This document shows positions 46,358 to 57,779 of a DNA stretch of 64,000 nt, piece by piece. A model generated the notes under the pieces. It worked only from the letters and a program-made list of their open reading frames with translations. It made no database searches and was not told the origin of the DNA. Position 1 is the first letter of the stretch. Each line of letters starts with the position of its first letter. The stretch covers positions 18,984,987-19,048,986 of the forward strand of contig OZ035960.1 in assembly GCA_964034945.1 (NCBI GenBank), written 5' to 3'. The DNA comes from Chrysopilus asiliformis. Lineage: Eukaryota; Arthropoda; Insecta; Diptera; Rhagionidae. The translations under genes and the position numbers were made by a program.

Positions 46358-47958
46358 TCCAATTTGTACCACCGATTAAATCTTTTTCCATTGCCGCATG
46401 GCACTTTGAAATACCACCACTAAAATATAAAAAAAAAAAATTTTTTTTCTTTCGTGTTCTGCAGGGGTGGAAATACTCGCTATTTTTCTGTGTCTCAAAG
46501 GGTTAAGACGCTTTATTGAAAACCAATTTTCCGCTTATATCCAAACTCACACAATTATTCTTTTTTCTCAAACTCCTGCAAAAAAAAAGTTTCGCAACAT
46601 TTTTTTTTTGCTTCGCAAAAACGTTTTTCTGAAAATATTTTGCAAATGATAAGAAATTTTACTGATTATATTTTAATGAATTTTTGGCGATTAAAAATAA
46701 ATCAAATGACAGTAGACAAGGCTATTAGGTGAAGAGTTATCGACAAAAATTCAAATTTTCGGAAATACGGAATTCATTTGGCCTTCTGTTTTTGCAATTG
46801 ATTAAAATTTTTACATGTAAATAATTATCACATTTAAATCTTTTATGAAAAAAATCTACCACATTCAAATGTAGTTTATTATATAAACCAATTCTTATCT
46901 CTTGGTGGAGACATCATTTTACCTTGAAAACTTTGCAAGTTTAAAAAATTCAGTTTACAATAATTTTAGTTTAAAAGCAGATAATGAAGAAATTGTTCTT
47001 ATTTTTCGTCGGTACTGTCGATTTTTGCTAATTTTTCGAAAGTTTTTAATAAAATCGTTTCATTTCTGTGATCGTTTTATTCATGTTTGCCCCATTTGCT
47101 CAAAAAGTTGTGTTAAAATTGGAAGTTATTTTAATAAAATTGGAATTTTCTTGGAAAAATCATTTTAATTGCTAGGTGAGTTTTCGTTAAGATGTCACAA
47201 TTTGGAGAGATTTTTTAAAAATTTTGTTGTTTTACAATTGTTGTTCATGACTATTTCAATTCATAGGAATTTTGCTATTCGCATTTATTTATGAAAAAAA
47301 TTTAAAAAAAAAATCTATTCCAGTTTTTAAACTGTGTGAAACATTTTCAAACTTATTTTAAATTGCATCGATAAAATCTATAAATTTAAAGGTTTAATTG
47401 AAAAATACAAAAAACTTGAGTGAAATATTATCTTCCCTGTAATTTTGTTGTCATTGAATAATCATAAAATGTGTATCACCTGTGGTGAAAAACATGTTCA
47501 AGTGTTCATCGTGACTTGTTCCGTGAGTTTCTAAGACAAAATTTTAATTTTGTTTGCTATGCATAAAATCGTTTAATGAAAAAACTTGTAACTTTCTATA
47601 AAGTGTAACGACAGGAATGAGAATCAAAGCAAATGATCTTTAATTTTTATTCAATTGTGTTTCAGATAAAAGATAAAAATTCAAAATCTGTGGAATTTAC
47701 ATCTTAAATGGTGGGAATAAATCGTAGATGGTTTTTTTTTACTGTTAGCTGTAATAAAAACATTTTAATAGATGCTTTAGAAAAAAATAACTCTAAAGCG
47801 GCAACGTTGAAAGAAAATCCCTGTTGAAAATATTTCCAGGTCTTTTTTGAAAAATTTTGTGAATAAAACTAACAATATCTCTTATATCTCTGAGAAACCT
47901 CCTGCCCTCCCCCTTTCAACGCTCGTTCCTATCCTATTTTACTACAAAAGCCTTATTT
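46358..47958. other. AT-rich non-coding DNA, nothing seen
   Basis: No recognisable frame or bounded repeat; the longest open frame (88 codons at 46902) is unrecognised. Confidence 0.5.
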
Positions 47959-48556
47959 CTAGGGTGACCATAAGTCTTGGAATGGTTGTGACACTTCCGA
48001 ATTTAGGCATGTTATCTCGGCATCCCACAAAGAAAAACTCTTTTCCCGGATTTTCAAATTTAGTGTTATAGAAGAAATTCATTAAATGCTATAATAAACA
48101 ATCTCTTCGGCTGGGAGTTGCTGTAAATCACATTTTTTCCGAAAAAATGCGCCGCAGACGAAAACATTTTTTTTTTGTTTTCGTTTGCGCAAAACATTTT
48201 TTTCGTCTGCGGCGCATTTTTTCAATGATTTCAATGACAAATGGGGAATGATTTTCAAAATATTTCGCTTGCGACGCATTTGTCTTTCTTGGTAGGTATT
48301 TTTTTAATTTTTCATTGTTAGTATTTGTGGAACAAAAAGAAGGTGAAAAATTAAGTTAATTTTCGCTTGGGACTGTGCTGCTCTTGATTTCAATCTGTGA
48401 ATCCTATTTTGTTTAAAAAAATGCGGTGGACATTCTTTTTCCGAGGTTTTCGTCCAGATAAGGTTTTATTTTCTACACAATTTTGTTGTTTCGTTAGTGT
48501 TCCGTTTCAGCCATCCTCATCTTGTCCCAGAATGACCCAAACAATATATGGAGACC
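47959..48556. mobile_element. GGGTGACCA-ended element family F (copy F2)
   Basis: The left end is CTAGGGTGACCATAAGTC. The right end is GTCCCAGAATGACCCAAACA followed by ATATATGGAGACCAC, complementary in style and related to the ends at 13.4 and 54.9 kb. It contains the long GCGCCGC inverted repeat at 48141-48223. Another decayed segment with CGCCTGCGGCGCAC and CAGCCATCCTTCT follows to about 48830. Confidence 0.5.
48141..48223. repeat. 24-bp perfect inverted repeat carrying GCGCCGC
   Basis: GAAAAAATGCGCCGCAGACG plus AAAA at 48141-48164 pairs exactly with 48200-48223; the 35-nt loop is T-rich. Confidence 0.85.
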
Positions 48557-48841
48557 ACGTGAATAGCACGCAAAATTTCAATGAGTTTCGTTAGGAAGGG
48601 TGTAGCTCTTGATTTAAATCAATGAGCTGTGATAATCTTGAAAAGATTCGCCTGCGGCGCACATTTATTGGTTTTCTCCGGATTTGAATTCCTAGTTGGC
48701 ATTCAAATCAGATTTTGTTCTATAAAACTTTTGTATATACATAAAATTTATTGTTTCATTTTTGTTATAATTCAGCCATCCTTCTAAACCGATCCCTCCT
48801 CCCCACCACTCATCATATCTTGGGAAATTAATAAATAAAGT

Positions 48842-48963
48842 AACCCTCAACCTTACCTACTCTAAATGCACAATGGACCCACAGCGTGGTCTCAGTGCAT
48901 AAGGGATTAGTCTTGGACTACCCGACAACCTAATCAACAATCAACAACAACAACCCTCAACCT
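48842..48963 (+). mobile_element. 98-bp retroposon with 12-bp target duplication
   Basis: AACCCTCAACCT occurs at 48842-48853 and 48952-48963, bounding 98 bp. The insert has CACAATGGACCCACAGCG near its left side and a CAACAA-type tail (AATCAACAACAAC). It shares the CACAATGG-C core and size with the 89-bp insert at 42.9 kb, suggesting the same or a related miniature retroposon family. Confidence 0.65.
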
Positions 48964-48973
48964 ATGATTATAA

Positions 48974-49733
48974 ATTCTGGACCAGACGCCTTTTTACCAG
49001 TAAATTTCCCGACAAAATTTTACTAGAATTTTACTAGGGAAAAGAATACTTACTTTTTTTTATTGTTTTCCCAGTAAAATTTATAGAACGATGGTAAAAT
49101 GTACTGAGATACAGTAAATTTGACTGAAAATACAGTAAATTTTACTGAAAATACAGTAAATTTTTACTCGAGAATTATTGATTTCGTCCCAGTATTTTAT
49201 ATTATTCTCCCTGATTTTTTTTATCAAATTTAGGGGGTTGGCAATTTACATTCCACCCCATTAAATTTAACATTGTTTCTACCAGTAAAGGCTATTCACG
49301 TTCAAAATCCATTTCTCAATTGGCTTCCATGATCTAGCGGTAAGTGAAGTGGTTTACGAACGCTGAGTTTCCGGGTTCGACCCTCGACAGTGGTAAGAGA
49401 TTTTGCAATATAAGGTTTGTAGCATGGACAATGAAATATTAATAACAAAAAAAAAAATATTTAATAACAAATAAATATTAATTGGAAGGATTGTCACCAA
49501 AAACCATTCAAATGCTTTAAAAACCGAAAAAAGCCTTTGAGAAGCTTTTAAAATTTTACTATAATCCCAGTAAATTTTACTCGGATTCATAGTAAATATT
49601 ACAATTGTTCCAGTTCGTTCCGGTTTTCCAGGGTAAAACTTTTACTGGAAATATAGTCCTATATTTACTGGGAGATAATACATAGTAAAATTTACTGTAC
49701 TGAGCTCCTAGTAAAATCCGGTTTAGAGTGCGT
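48974..49733. mobile_element. CAGTAAATTTTACTG-rich element family H (copy H1)
   Basis: The left edge TCTGGACCAGACGCC and right edge CCGGTTTAGAGTGCG resemble the right edge of the copy at 52.5 kb (TCTGGCTTAGAGTGAACG). More than ten CAGTAAA/TTTACTG words occur within, including three successive ACAGTAAATTT units near 49110-49160. A tRNA-like segment is embedded. Confidence 0.5.
49323..49393 (+). pseudogene. tRNA-like sequence (tRNA pseudogene or SINE head)
   Basis: GCTTCCATGATCTAGCGGTA resembles a tRNA 5' half with an A-box (TAGCGGTAAGTG). GGTTCGACCC is a near-perfect B-box. A seven-base loop TTTACGA with 4 of 5 paired stem bases would give anticodon TAC (Val), and the start is similar to insect valine tRNA. 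The acceptor stem does not close (3' side TCGACAGTGG), so it is not a functional tRNA. A SINE head is the main alternative. Confidence 0.55.
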
Positions 49734-49872
49734 ATTCTCTAAAAAAAACTTTTTCTTAATTTTTTTTAAATAATTTCACCGCAAAAATTAAATTAAGCAA
49801 TTTATAAATCACAAAAGTAAAATAAAAGAACAAATAATTCATTTAGAGGCAATAAAACAAAAATGGGCATAT

Positions 49873-50208
49873 TTATTGACAAACGTATTCTTTCATTACT
49901 GATCCGATTAGATTATCTGTATTGCATCTCAGCGCATAATCTTTCATTTGAATCTCTAACAACGGCAAAGAGTCTGAATAAGAGTGAAAAGCGTAATTGG
50001 AAACTTGAAATTTCCCATCTGTGCTTATCTGGAAATTAGCATTTTCGAAGAGCTCAATGTATGTTGTAGTAGGAAGCAACATAAATGCAATTGCACTAAC
50101 AAAAAACAATGGTTGAGATCTTGTCAAGATGATAAAAATCCGATTGTATTCAATTTGTTCAGCAGTTGTGAATTTCAGGTATTTATGAACAATCAATAAA
50201 GTGATCAT
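49873..50208 (-). CDS. Unrecognised 111-codon ORF, tentative
   Basis: ATG at 50208, stop TAA at 49873. An AATAAA overlaps the stop (CAATAAATA), which would place the polyadenylation signal unusually close. The protein has a hydrophobic segment around residues 32-52 (PLFFVSAIAFMLLPTTTYIE) followed by a polar tail with two cysteines (LRCNTDN, EYVCQ). It resembles no family I know; one membrane pass or a late signal sequence is possible. Upstream is closed by an in-frame TGA four codons before ATG. At this base composition an ORF of this length can arise by chance, so confidence is low. Confidence 0.25.
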   Translation of the reverse strand: MITLLIVHKYLKFTTAEQIEYNRIFIILTRSQPLFFVSAIAFMLLPTTTYIELFENANFQISTDGKFQVSNYAFHSYSDSLPLLEIQMKDYALRCNTDNLIGSVMKEYVCQ

Positions 50209-51441
50209 ACAACATTCTCATATAATAAATACAATAAGCCACCACAGACAACGCGAAAGGATTAAAAAAGGTGTAAAAGATTACAAAAACAATGTCTTGG
50301 CAATGAAAAAGTCAATTTCAAAAAAAAAAAATATGCCTTTGGCGGGAATGCCGACAAATTGTAATATTTCGCTAATATCAAATTACTTTGTTTTTAATAG
50401 TTTTCAATTTCTTATAATTTTTATTAACCGCCGCCTCGCCGCTTCGATTAAGTAAGACATTTATAAATGGAAGTTTGTATTTGACAGATTAAATGATTAG
50501 CTGCCCGTTAAAAATTAAAAGCCACACTGGCATAGTTTGCATAATTTATTTCGAGTGATATTTGAGATGAGCGGGTGACCATTTACGAAGAAGTTGACTC
50601 TAACGTTGAAATTATGCAAAAATTTCCGTAAAATATGTAAGCTATCTTAAAAATCTGACTTAATCGAATCGCCATGGCTGAAGATGTTGGCAGTTGGCAG
50701 TGATGATAAAATATTCATTTCAAATGGCCAACAACTATACATGAAAATAAAATAAAATGAATGGTTTACATACAACTATGCTCGTTTTATAAATTCATAA
50801 TACATAAAATGACGTATATCCGTTGACCACATTGCAAATAAAGTCGACCAACCGCAGTGTTAATCGTCAAAATTGATCGTTACTCACCCATTCGAAATTC
50901 AATATTCCATTTGCAAGATCGTCAAAATAGATTAACATCATATCGCACCTTACAGGTATCTACACTAAATCAATAATATTTGTTAGCTTCTAGCATAATT
51001 TTTAGTTCGGTGTCGACATTAATTACGAGCCATTATTACACTTAAATGGTCTTTTCACATAAATTCTGTAACCCAATCGCTTTTGGCTAAGGCAATACCA
51101 GAAGAAAATATCAAATGTTGAAAATGATGTTAAGATGAATCCACAAGCGATTGGATTTTTAAAAAGTCTGATGATTTTTAGATTACATTTAGTTAGACGA
51201 TTTAGTTGAAGAAGAAAAACCTAAGAAAATTTACAATTGCCAGAGGCCATCATATACTCTAGATGAGAACAAAAATAAATATTTATTTTATTTTATTTTT
51301 TATGCTTTTATCACAATTAATTACTGTAATTTTTACTATGAATCCGCGTAAAAATTTGCTGGGATCACAGAAGATCTTAAACGAGTCTCAAATGATTTTT
51401 TTTAGATTTGGTAAAGCATTTGAATGGTTTTGGTAACAGTT
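50209..51441. other. Non-coding DNA, nothing seen
   Basis: AT-rich with no recognised gene, RNA or bounded repeat. Confidence 0.5.
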
Positions 51442-52070
51442 TTTACTTTCCTCTGCTATAGAGGGAAAATATTGTTTTCATGACGGATAGCTGCCCGTCT
51501 GTCTGTCGGTCTGTCGGTCTGTCGGTCTATCGGTCTATCGGTCTATCGGTCTATCGGTCTATCGGTCTATCGGTCTATCGGTCTATCGGTCTATCGGTCT
51601 ATCGGTCTATCGGTCTATCGGTCTATCGGTCTATCGGTCTATCGGTCTATCGGTTTATCGGTCTATCGGTCTATCGGTCTGTCGGTCTATCGGTCTATCG
51701 GTCTATCGGTCTGTCGGTCTGTCGGTCTGTCAGGATGTCGGTCTGTCGATCTGTCGGTCTGTCGGTCTGTCGGTCTGTCAGTCTGTCTGTCAGTGGAGAA
51801 CGCGTTGAGCTAGCGACTTGAATTTTTTTGTAAATGAGTTTTACGAAAAACGTAGTTTTCTATCTACTTGTGGAAAAGTAAATTATCTACAACGGGTATG
51901 TACTAAACATTTTTTTTTTTGAAAAAATAAATTTAAAACGTTTTCCACATCTTTTGCTTTAGCAGTTTTTACGTATCTCTAACGGTTCTCAAAACATTGG
52001 AAAAAATGTTATTTTTCACATATTTTTTCCGAAACTAAATATTGCAGAGAAAAGTTTTGTGTTGAGTACA
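51442..52070 (-). mobile_element. GTCY-array element family A (copy A6, minus strand)
   Basis: Complement of the family A order: TTTACTTTCCTCTGCTATAG (51450), a 300-bp array, AACGCGTTGAGCTAGCGACT, TTTTACGAAAAACGTAGTTT, TATCTCTAACGGTTCTCAA, AAATATTGCAGAGAAAAGTT (about 52050). The array (51490-51790) is largely homogenised to an 8-bp CGGTCTAT unit, about 25 copies. The 3' block lacks the TTTCGTACTGATCAG segment. The 113-codon frame is an array artefact. Confidence 0.75.
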
Positions 52071-52199
52071 GCTGATTTTTTTCTATTATTTTCAAACCTA
52101 GTTAATATTTTACATAATTTAAATTTGATGCTCAAAATTATCTTACTACTGTCGATTAGACAATTTAACTTACCATTGGACCTTGGAAGCAAATTCAGA

Positions 52200-52510
52200 A
52201 ACGGATTTTAAACATGAATAGCTTTTACTGGGGAGACCTAATGTCGAATTTAATGGGGTAAAACAGTAAAGCGTCACTGTATTAAATTTCAAAAATTATC
52301 AGGCAAACATTTTTAGAAAACGCAAATAATAAAAAATACTGGAACGAGATCGGTAACTTCCTAGCAAAAATTTACTCTATTTTTAATAAAATTAACGGGG
52401 AAAACAGTAAAAATAAAAATATTTACTGATTTTCCTAGTAAAATCCCATTAAAATTTCGCTGGAAAACTTACTGAGAAAAGAACGTCTGGCTTAGAGTGA
52501 ACGTTTTTGT
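52200..52510. mobile_element. CAGTAAA-rich element family H (copy H2)
   Basis: It contains CTTTTACTGGGGAGACC, AAACAGTAAAAATAAAAATA, CCTAGTAAAATCCCATT and ends GTCTGGCTTAGAGTGAACG, matching the right edge of the copy at 49.0 kb. The left edge is uncertain. Confidence 0.45.
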
Positions 52511-52862
52511 ATTTTTTTTCTAAACCACATAAAATTTGTATGCTAAAGTTTTACAACTAAAGTAAAAATACACCTGAAAAACTGGTAAAAATGCACAGGG
52601 ATTGACATTTTAGGTGATTATTGCAGCCTCTTGCAATTTCAATTTACATGCTGCCGAAATAAAGTGTAAAAATTCCCAAAATTAATGTCACTACCTCAAA
52701 GAGGTCGTCTGAAAACGGCAAACCGTTGAAACTTGCTACTCAAACGTCTCCAAATATGGCAAGCAATGACACTCATTGCTGATCATTTAATGCGACATTT
52801 TTTATTATGGACATTTACCAGTTGTACAACTATGTAAAAGTCAAATGTATGTAAAAAAAATC

Positions 52863-52868
52863 TTTATT
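52863..52868 (-). terminator. Polyadenylation signal AATAAA for the minus-strand gene
   Basis: AATAAA (TTTATT on the plus strand), about 235 bp downstream of the stop of the candidate terminal exon, followed by a T-rich stretch. Confidence 0.45.
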
Positions 52869-53100
52869 TACGATGAATTTCTTAAGATGTAATCACTACA
52901 GATCATGAACTATAAAATTAAAACTTTTCTAGAGATCACTTCGGAAGGCTCCATTTCTACTAGCGCGATAGAATCTCTGCGAAAGATCCCGATTCATCGT
53001 TTGGGTCTGATGAAGTCTCAACGTCGAATGAGTCTGGCCTGGCGCTTTGCTGGAGCTCTTAGTTTAAAACGGAATATCCACCTGGATGTAGGCGTCAAAC

Positions 53101-53213
53101 TCAGACTTTGAAGTTGCTTTTCATTTTCTCCTTCACCGACACATTGGCATAAGATTCGAATTCGACGTCGTATTTAAGTTTTGATTGTTGTCTCTGCCAC
53201 TCGGGATTTTCTT
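53101..53213 (-). CDS. Candidate terminal coding exon, unidentified gene
   Basis: On the minus strand a canonical acceptor (CTTTTTTCAG, ending 53214) is followed by a frame of 36 complete codons after two split-codon bases. It starts ENPEWQRQQSKLKYDVEFE and ends KEKMKSNFKV, then TGA at 53103-53101. The tail is polar and highly charged. It is followed by a ~240-bp 3' untranslated stretch and an AATAAA at 52868-52863. Acceptor, codon-like composition, stop and polyadenylation signal occur in the right order, which is why a frame this short is listed. I do not recognise the protein; upstream exons on the minus strand were not identified. Confidence 0.45.
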
Positions 53214-53216
53214 CTG

Positions 53217-54439
53217 AAAAAAGACTTCATTAAAAAAAATCCAAAGTGGTTCAGGTGATGGATGGCGAAGTGGTGTGCGAGGTGTGCGTTGAAATGAAGT
53301 TGAGGTGTTTTTCACAGTAAAAACATTTTCATAGTTGAAGCTAACGATCGTTCGGTGGATATGATGGAGTTAGCAAGATTCCCATATGCCCAGTTGTAAT
53401 TCGAATTCGGTCCGATTCGGTTGAGGATCAGTTTTATTTCTTAGTTTTCTGGACAACTCGATCAAATTTAAATACGAGACGATCAATATCGACCTTTAGT
53501 AAATTAACCGCGATCACTGTCGATCCGATGCGAGTACAAAGTTCTCATATGTGCATTTTTACCATAAGGCAGTGTTAAATAGAAAAGGAATATCATTTAT
53601 GATTGCATTTAACGAAAAAATCCGGCACGCGTAACCCACAATCGCAATTCTAACTCCAACATCTGTGGTAAGCGACACAACGGTGATCATTTCGCCGGGA
53701 CGATTGGTCGTAAACGCCTTAGGAATAACCGACGATCCATAAAAGTGTCAATTACTTAACACTCTGAAATGACTGCGGAATAACTGAGACGATAATAATT
53801 GAAATTCGCTGGGAATCTAATTAGTTGAAAGTGTTTACTGTCTTGTGATTTTCTCAGTTTTTCTTTTCATCGTTTAAAAGGGACGAGACGACGTTTTAAA
53901 TCAATTAAACGGATTACCAACGATCGAATTGGAAGAAGGAGACCGATTTAATTGGATCCGATCAGATATTTTACTGGGTGATTATTTCAATTTTAATTAC
54001 AAAATATTTTGTCATGACATGGGCAAGGAAAATAATTGAATTCGTCATTTGTATCCTTGAGCATTTGCGAGGTTTTCCAAAACGGTGGATTTGTTAATGG
54101 GCCGCATGCAAAAAAATGATCATATGCTTATACTTCACTCTTTGCGTGCAAAATATCCCATTTTTGTGACCAAAGCTAAGCAATTGTTGTACTTCGGAAG
54201 CAGGCATTTATTGTCGCATCTTAAGAAAGCGTATTTATCCACTTTTTTTTACACAGACTTGAAAATTTGATTCAATAACGTAAAGTAAAAGCACATACTC
54301 ATTTTGAATAGATAATAGATTTTCCCTCTTTTTTTTTAAACGGCGGATCCATGAGATGGGTTGCACAACAAAGAGGTTTTGGGTAAAATCCCTATTAAGA
54401 TATTTTAAATCATGAATTTAAAAATGCTCTGGTCGAAGC
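53217..54439. other. Less AT-rich non-coding DNA, possible intron of the minus-strand gene
   Basis: Between 53340 and 53960 there are many GATC/CGATCG/TCGAT words and lower A+T than elsewhere, like the region around 44.6-45.8 kb. No exon was identified; the 60-codon minus frame at 53133-53315 conflicts with the exon frame. Confidence 0.35.
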
Positions 54440-54920
54440 AATTGGGAAATCTGCGCCGCGGACAAAATTTTGAAATATTTCTACCACAAAGTAACAAAAT
54501 TAAAAAGCTATACAGCAAAGTGATTCACACTTTTGCACTGGATAAATAAGTGTAAAGAAAATGTGAAAAAAACAACGGAGATAAATACATTGCAGCCAAA
54601 AATATTGGAAGACGCTTGCCTTTGACGGAAACTTTGTTAAAAAACGGTCTAAAAAATGTAATTTATTTAAAAATGTAATTATTGAAATCTTCACCCAAAA
54701 AATCGACAACTCAAATCAATACTGCTACTTTGAAAACTTCTGTGGTGTGCCTTTAGTTAAGTGTCCCCCGATTTATGACGTTTTTGGGCGGACCAAATTG
54801 CGTCATTTTGCGTCGTATTTCTCTTAGTTTTCATCCAAATCAAGTCATTCATCCCTCTCCCCCATTCCCGCCCTGATAATTTTGTCCCGGATAGACCCAA
54901 AAAAATATGGTCACTCTATG
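54440..54920. mobile_element. GGGTGACCA-ended element family F (partial copy F3)
   Basis: CTGCGCCGCGG at 54451; the right end is GTCCCGGATAGACCCAAAAA then ATATGGTCACTCTA (54910-54918), matching the ends at 13.4 and 48.5 kb. The left end was not found. Confidence 0.45.
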
Positions 54921-54969
54921 TCTGTTTATTCTGGACATAAAATATAAAAAATATGTGTTTGCAAATTTC

Positions 54970-55013
54970 TTGAAGGGATTTTGATTTCCGCATGTCCGTC
55001 CGTCTGTCTGTCT

Positions 55014-55112
<99 letters not shown>

Positions 55113-55640
55113 CGTCTGTCTGTCTGTCTGTCCGTCCGTCTGCCTGACCGTCTGTCCGTCCGTCTGCTTATCCGTCTGTCCGTCTGCCTGTCTTTCTGTC
55201 TGTCCGTGAACACCATAACTTCCGAAACGATTGAGCTAGAGACTGGAAATTTTGTATAGTGACGTTTCTCATAAATGGCTCGACTAAGTTCTTGAACGGG
55301 GAAAACTGGATCATTCCTTCCCCCCTATTCCAGATAAATGAAACATGTGTTCAAAATTTCCTCGAAAACGGTGAGTCGTATTGAAAAATTTATTAAGGTA
55401 AAATGTGTTTCGAATATGATTTTGCATAACTTATCTATACATCAAAATTCAGTTGGGCCACCCCTTCCCCCCTCTCCCATACCAATTGAATACTTTTTTT
55501 CGGTTTTATCGAAACCGGTACAGAGAATCGAAAAATTTGTGAACATGAAATGTGTTTAGAATATGATTTTACATAACTGTCCCATACATCAAAATCCAAT
55601 CGGAATAATCATCCTCCCCCCCTCCTTCCTCACATAGATA
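54970..55640 (+). mobile_element. GTCY-array element family C (copy C5)
   Basis: GATTTCCGCATGTCCGTCC leads into a 215-bp GTCT/GTCC array (54992-55206), then GTGAACACCATAACTTCCGA. About three 115-125-bp direct repeats follow, with TCGAAAACGGTGAGTCGTAT, TTAGAATATGATTTTACATA and CATCAAAATCCAATCGG. The 5' block before the array is short. Confidence 0.75.
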
Positions 55641-57779
55641 ATTTGTTGATTGCGAAATTAAACTACAAACCTTTTCGAAATTCTCCCCAAAAGATTAATT
55701 TCCGACATTCCAAACACCAATCCATTACTATGCTATAAATTGTCATAACATAATTTATTTTCGTGACATAAATATTTAAAAAATTTCAATGAAAATTAAG
55801 AAAAACAAGTTTTTGCACAAAAAAATTTGGAATTTTATTAAAAATTCAAAAAGTTATAACACAGTTCTTCAATTTACTTTAAAAACTGCCAAACATTCCT
55901 TTTGATTTATGAAAACTAATTTATTGCTAAATTTTGAATAAACTTGGGACACAATTTGAATTTTTTGAATAACTTTTCAAAATTAAAGTCGTTTCATCAA
56001 TTTTCCAAAATAAATGTAAATTTGCAAAAACAAGAAAACCATCTTAAACATCGTCTATTCAATGAACAAATTGATGAAATTGTTAAAATCATGTTTTAGA
56101 ATATTGGATTAGTTCCATTTACATTTGATCAGCACACGAGCATAAATGTTTTCATTTCGTATCATCAGCTGCCGATTTAATTTGTCCATAAATATGAATG
56201 AGATGATTTTAACAACAAAACGAAAAGTCGTTTTTCTTTTCTGCAAATCAAAAAACGCTCATCGGATTCGGTTGGGTTAAATGTATATTTATCGAAATTA
56301 TAATAAAACACCAATAAAAATTGTTTCCCGAAATAGAGGTGGAGCCTTCCTTGACCATTAATTAAGAAACAGTTTTTTAAGAAAAAAAATCTATGAAGAA
56401 GAAACGCATAACAGAGACTGCTGATCGAAATTAAAATTCGGATAGACATTTAATAAAACCAGCATAAGTCACATTCGACAAAGTCAAAATTGTTTATCGC
56501 TTTGATTTCTTTTTTTTCTCTGAATGATGCATAAAAGCATTCTGTTGTGATCTGAAATATCGCACTATCAATAATGGCCATAATTGAATAATAAAAAATT
56601 TAATTAAACATCACTACAATAACTTAGACTTTGTGTCACTATCGATAATTATTTGGTCAAGGCTCCAAAACTTCATAAAGTGACCTACCCTAGCAACATT
56701 TTATTTTATTGCTTGTACCATAAGTTATGCTAGTAACATTCATTCCGTCTGATTTCCATCTTCCGTTTCTAATGGCATGCGTTGTTATTAAATAAAATCT
56801 GGCGAATAATTTTAATATTTATCTATTAATAAAAATCCAATAAATCAATCAGAGTTTATTGTATATCGACACTATCAGTTTGTATCGAAACATCAACGAA
56901 TTTGTTTGCGTCCATTTTCAAAAAAAAAAAACTTTTAATTCCATTTTCGGAGGGGAGATTCCAAACCTATATGTCTCGACAACCAATAAAAATTGATTGA
57001 ATTTGAATTTCTAAATCGCTATTTCTCGAATGGCAATCAACGCTATCTGAACGTGTAGCAGAAAAAAAACATATAGAAAATCATTAAAAAAAACCCTAAT
57101 CGATATTCTCAGATATTTTTCAACTGTGAAAATGTTAGCATACGGGTTCAAAATTTTCAATATTCGTACAAATTTTTATTGTTTGATCTTTTGTTAGCCA
57201 AGACTTTGGCCAGAAGCTTTTCATAAACTCTCGATTGAATTAAAATAATAAAAACATAGACACACGCAAAACATATTCGAGATAATCTGCTACAGCATAA
57301 AATAGCATAACTTTAAAAGGTGGAGTTTTGTTAAAAATTCGATTAAGGAATAACGATTAGCTTTTAATAAAATGAAGATAAATTTTTACTATCAATTCGA
57401 TCGGTTTTATTGAATCCCTTAAAATGCCATATGGATTTGAGAAGAGCTTTTTACATATAAAATATAACTTATTTTTGGCTTTTGATTGGATATATTACGA
57501 GGAATTTTTATCGATATTTCATGCTTTTCAAACAAAAATGAAATTTTTGTTTGACAAAAGAAATAACTTTTTTAATATTTCAAAAAACTTTAATCATTGG
57601 GGAAAAATTTACTCACATATTTTTATAAGAAAAGACAAATTTCATAGATTGTATTCCGAAAAAAATACCAAAATCATAAAGGACGTCCCCGGAACATATA
57701 CCTATCGACTCAGTTCGATGAGTCCGCAACATGTTTGTGTGTGTAACGAAAATTGTGAAATCAATTTCTACCAGTAATC
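55641..57779. other. AT-rich non-coding DNA
   Basis: No gene is supported. The 117-codon plus-strand frame at 57424-57777 is AT-driven (rich in F, K, N, I), has no recognisable domain, and is about the longest expected by chance. Confidence 0.45.

Noticed and set aside
53850..53890. TCAGTT followed by GGACG considered as a second Inr+DPE promoter
   Set aside because: The DPE-like word starts at +26 rather than +28; the spacing is known to be critical.
6037..55206. Regularly spaced tetranucleotide arrays considered as CRISPR-like arrays
   Set aside because: The spacers are not unique sequences and the units are 4-16 bp; the context is eukaryotic mobile elements.
57424..57777. 117-codon plus-strand ORF
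   Set aside because: At roughly two thirds A+T, about one ORF of this length is expected by chance in 64 kb on two strands; amino acids are those of AT-rich random sequence.
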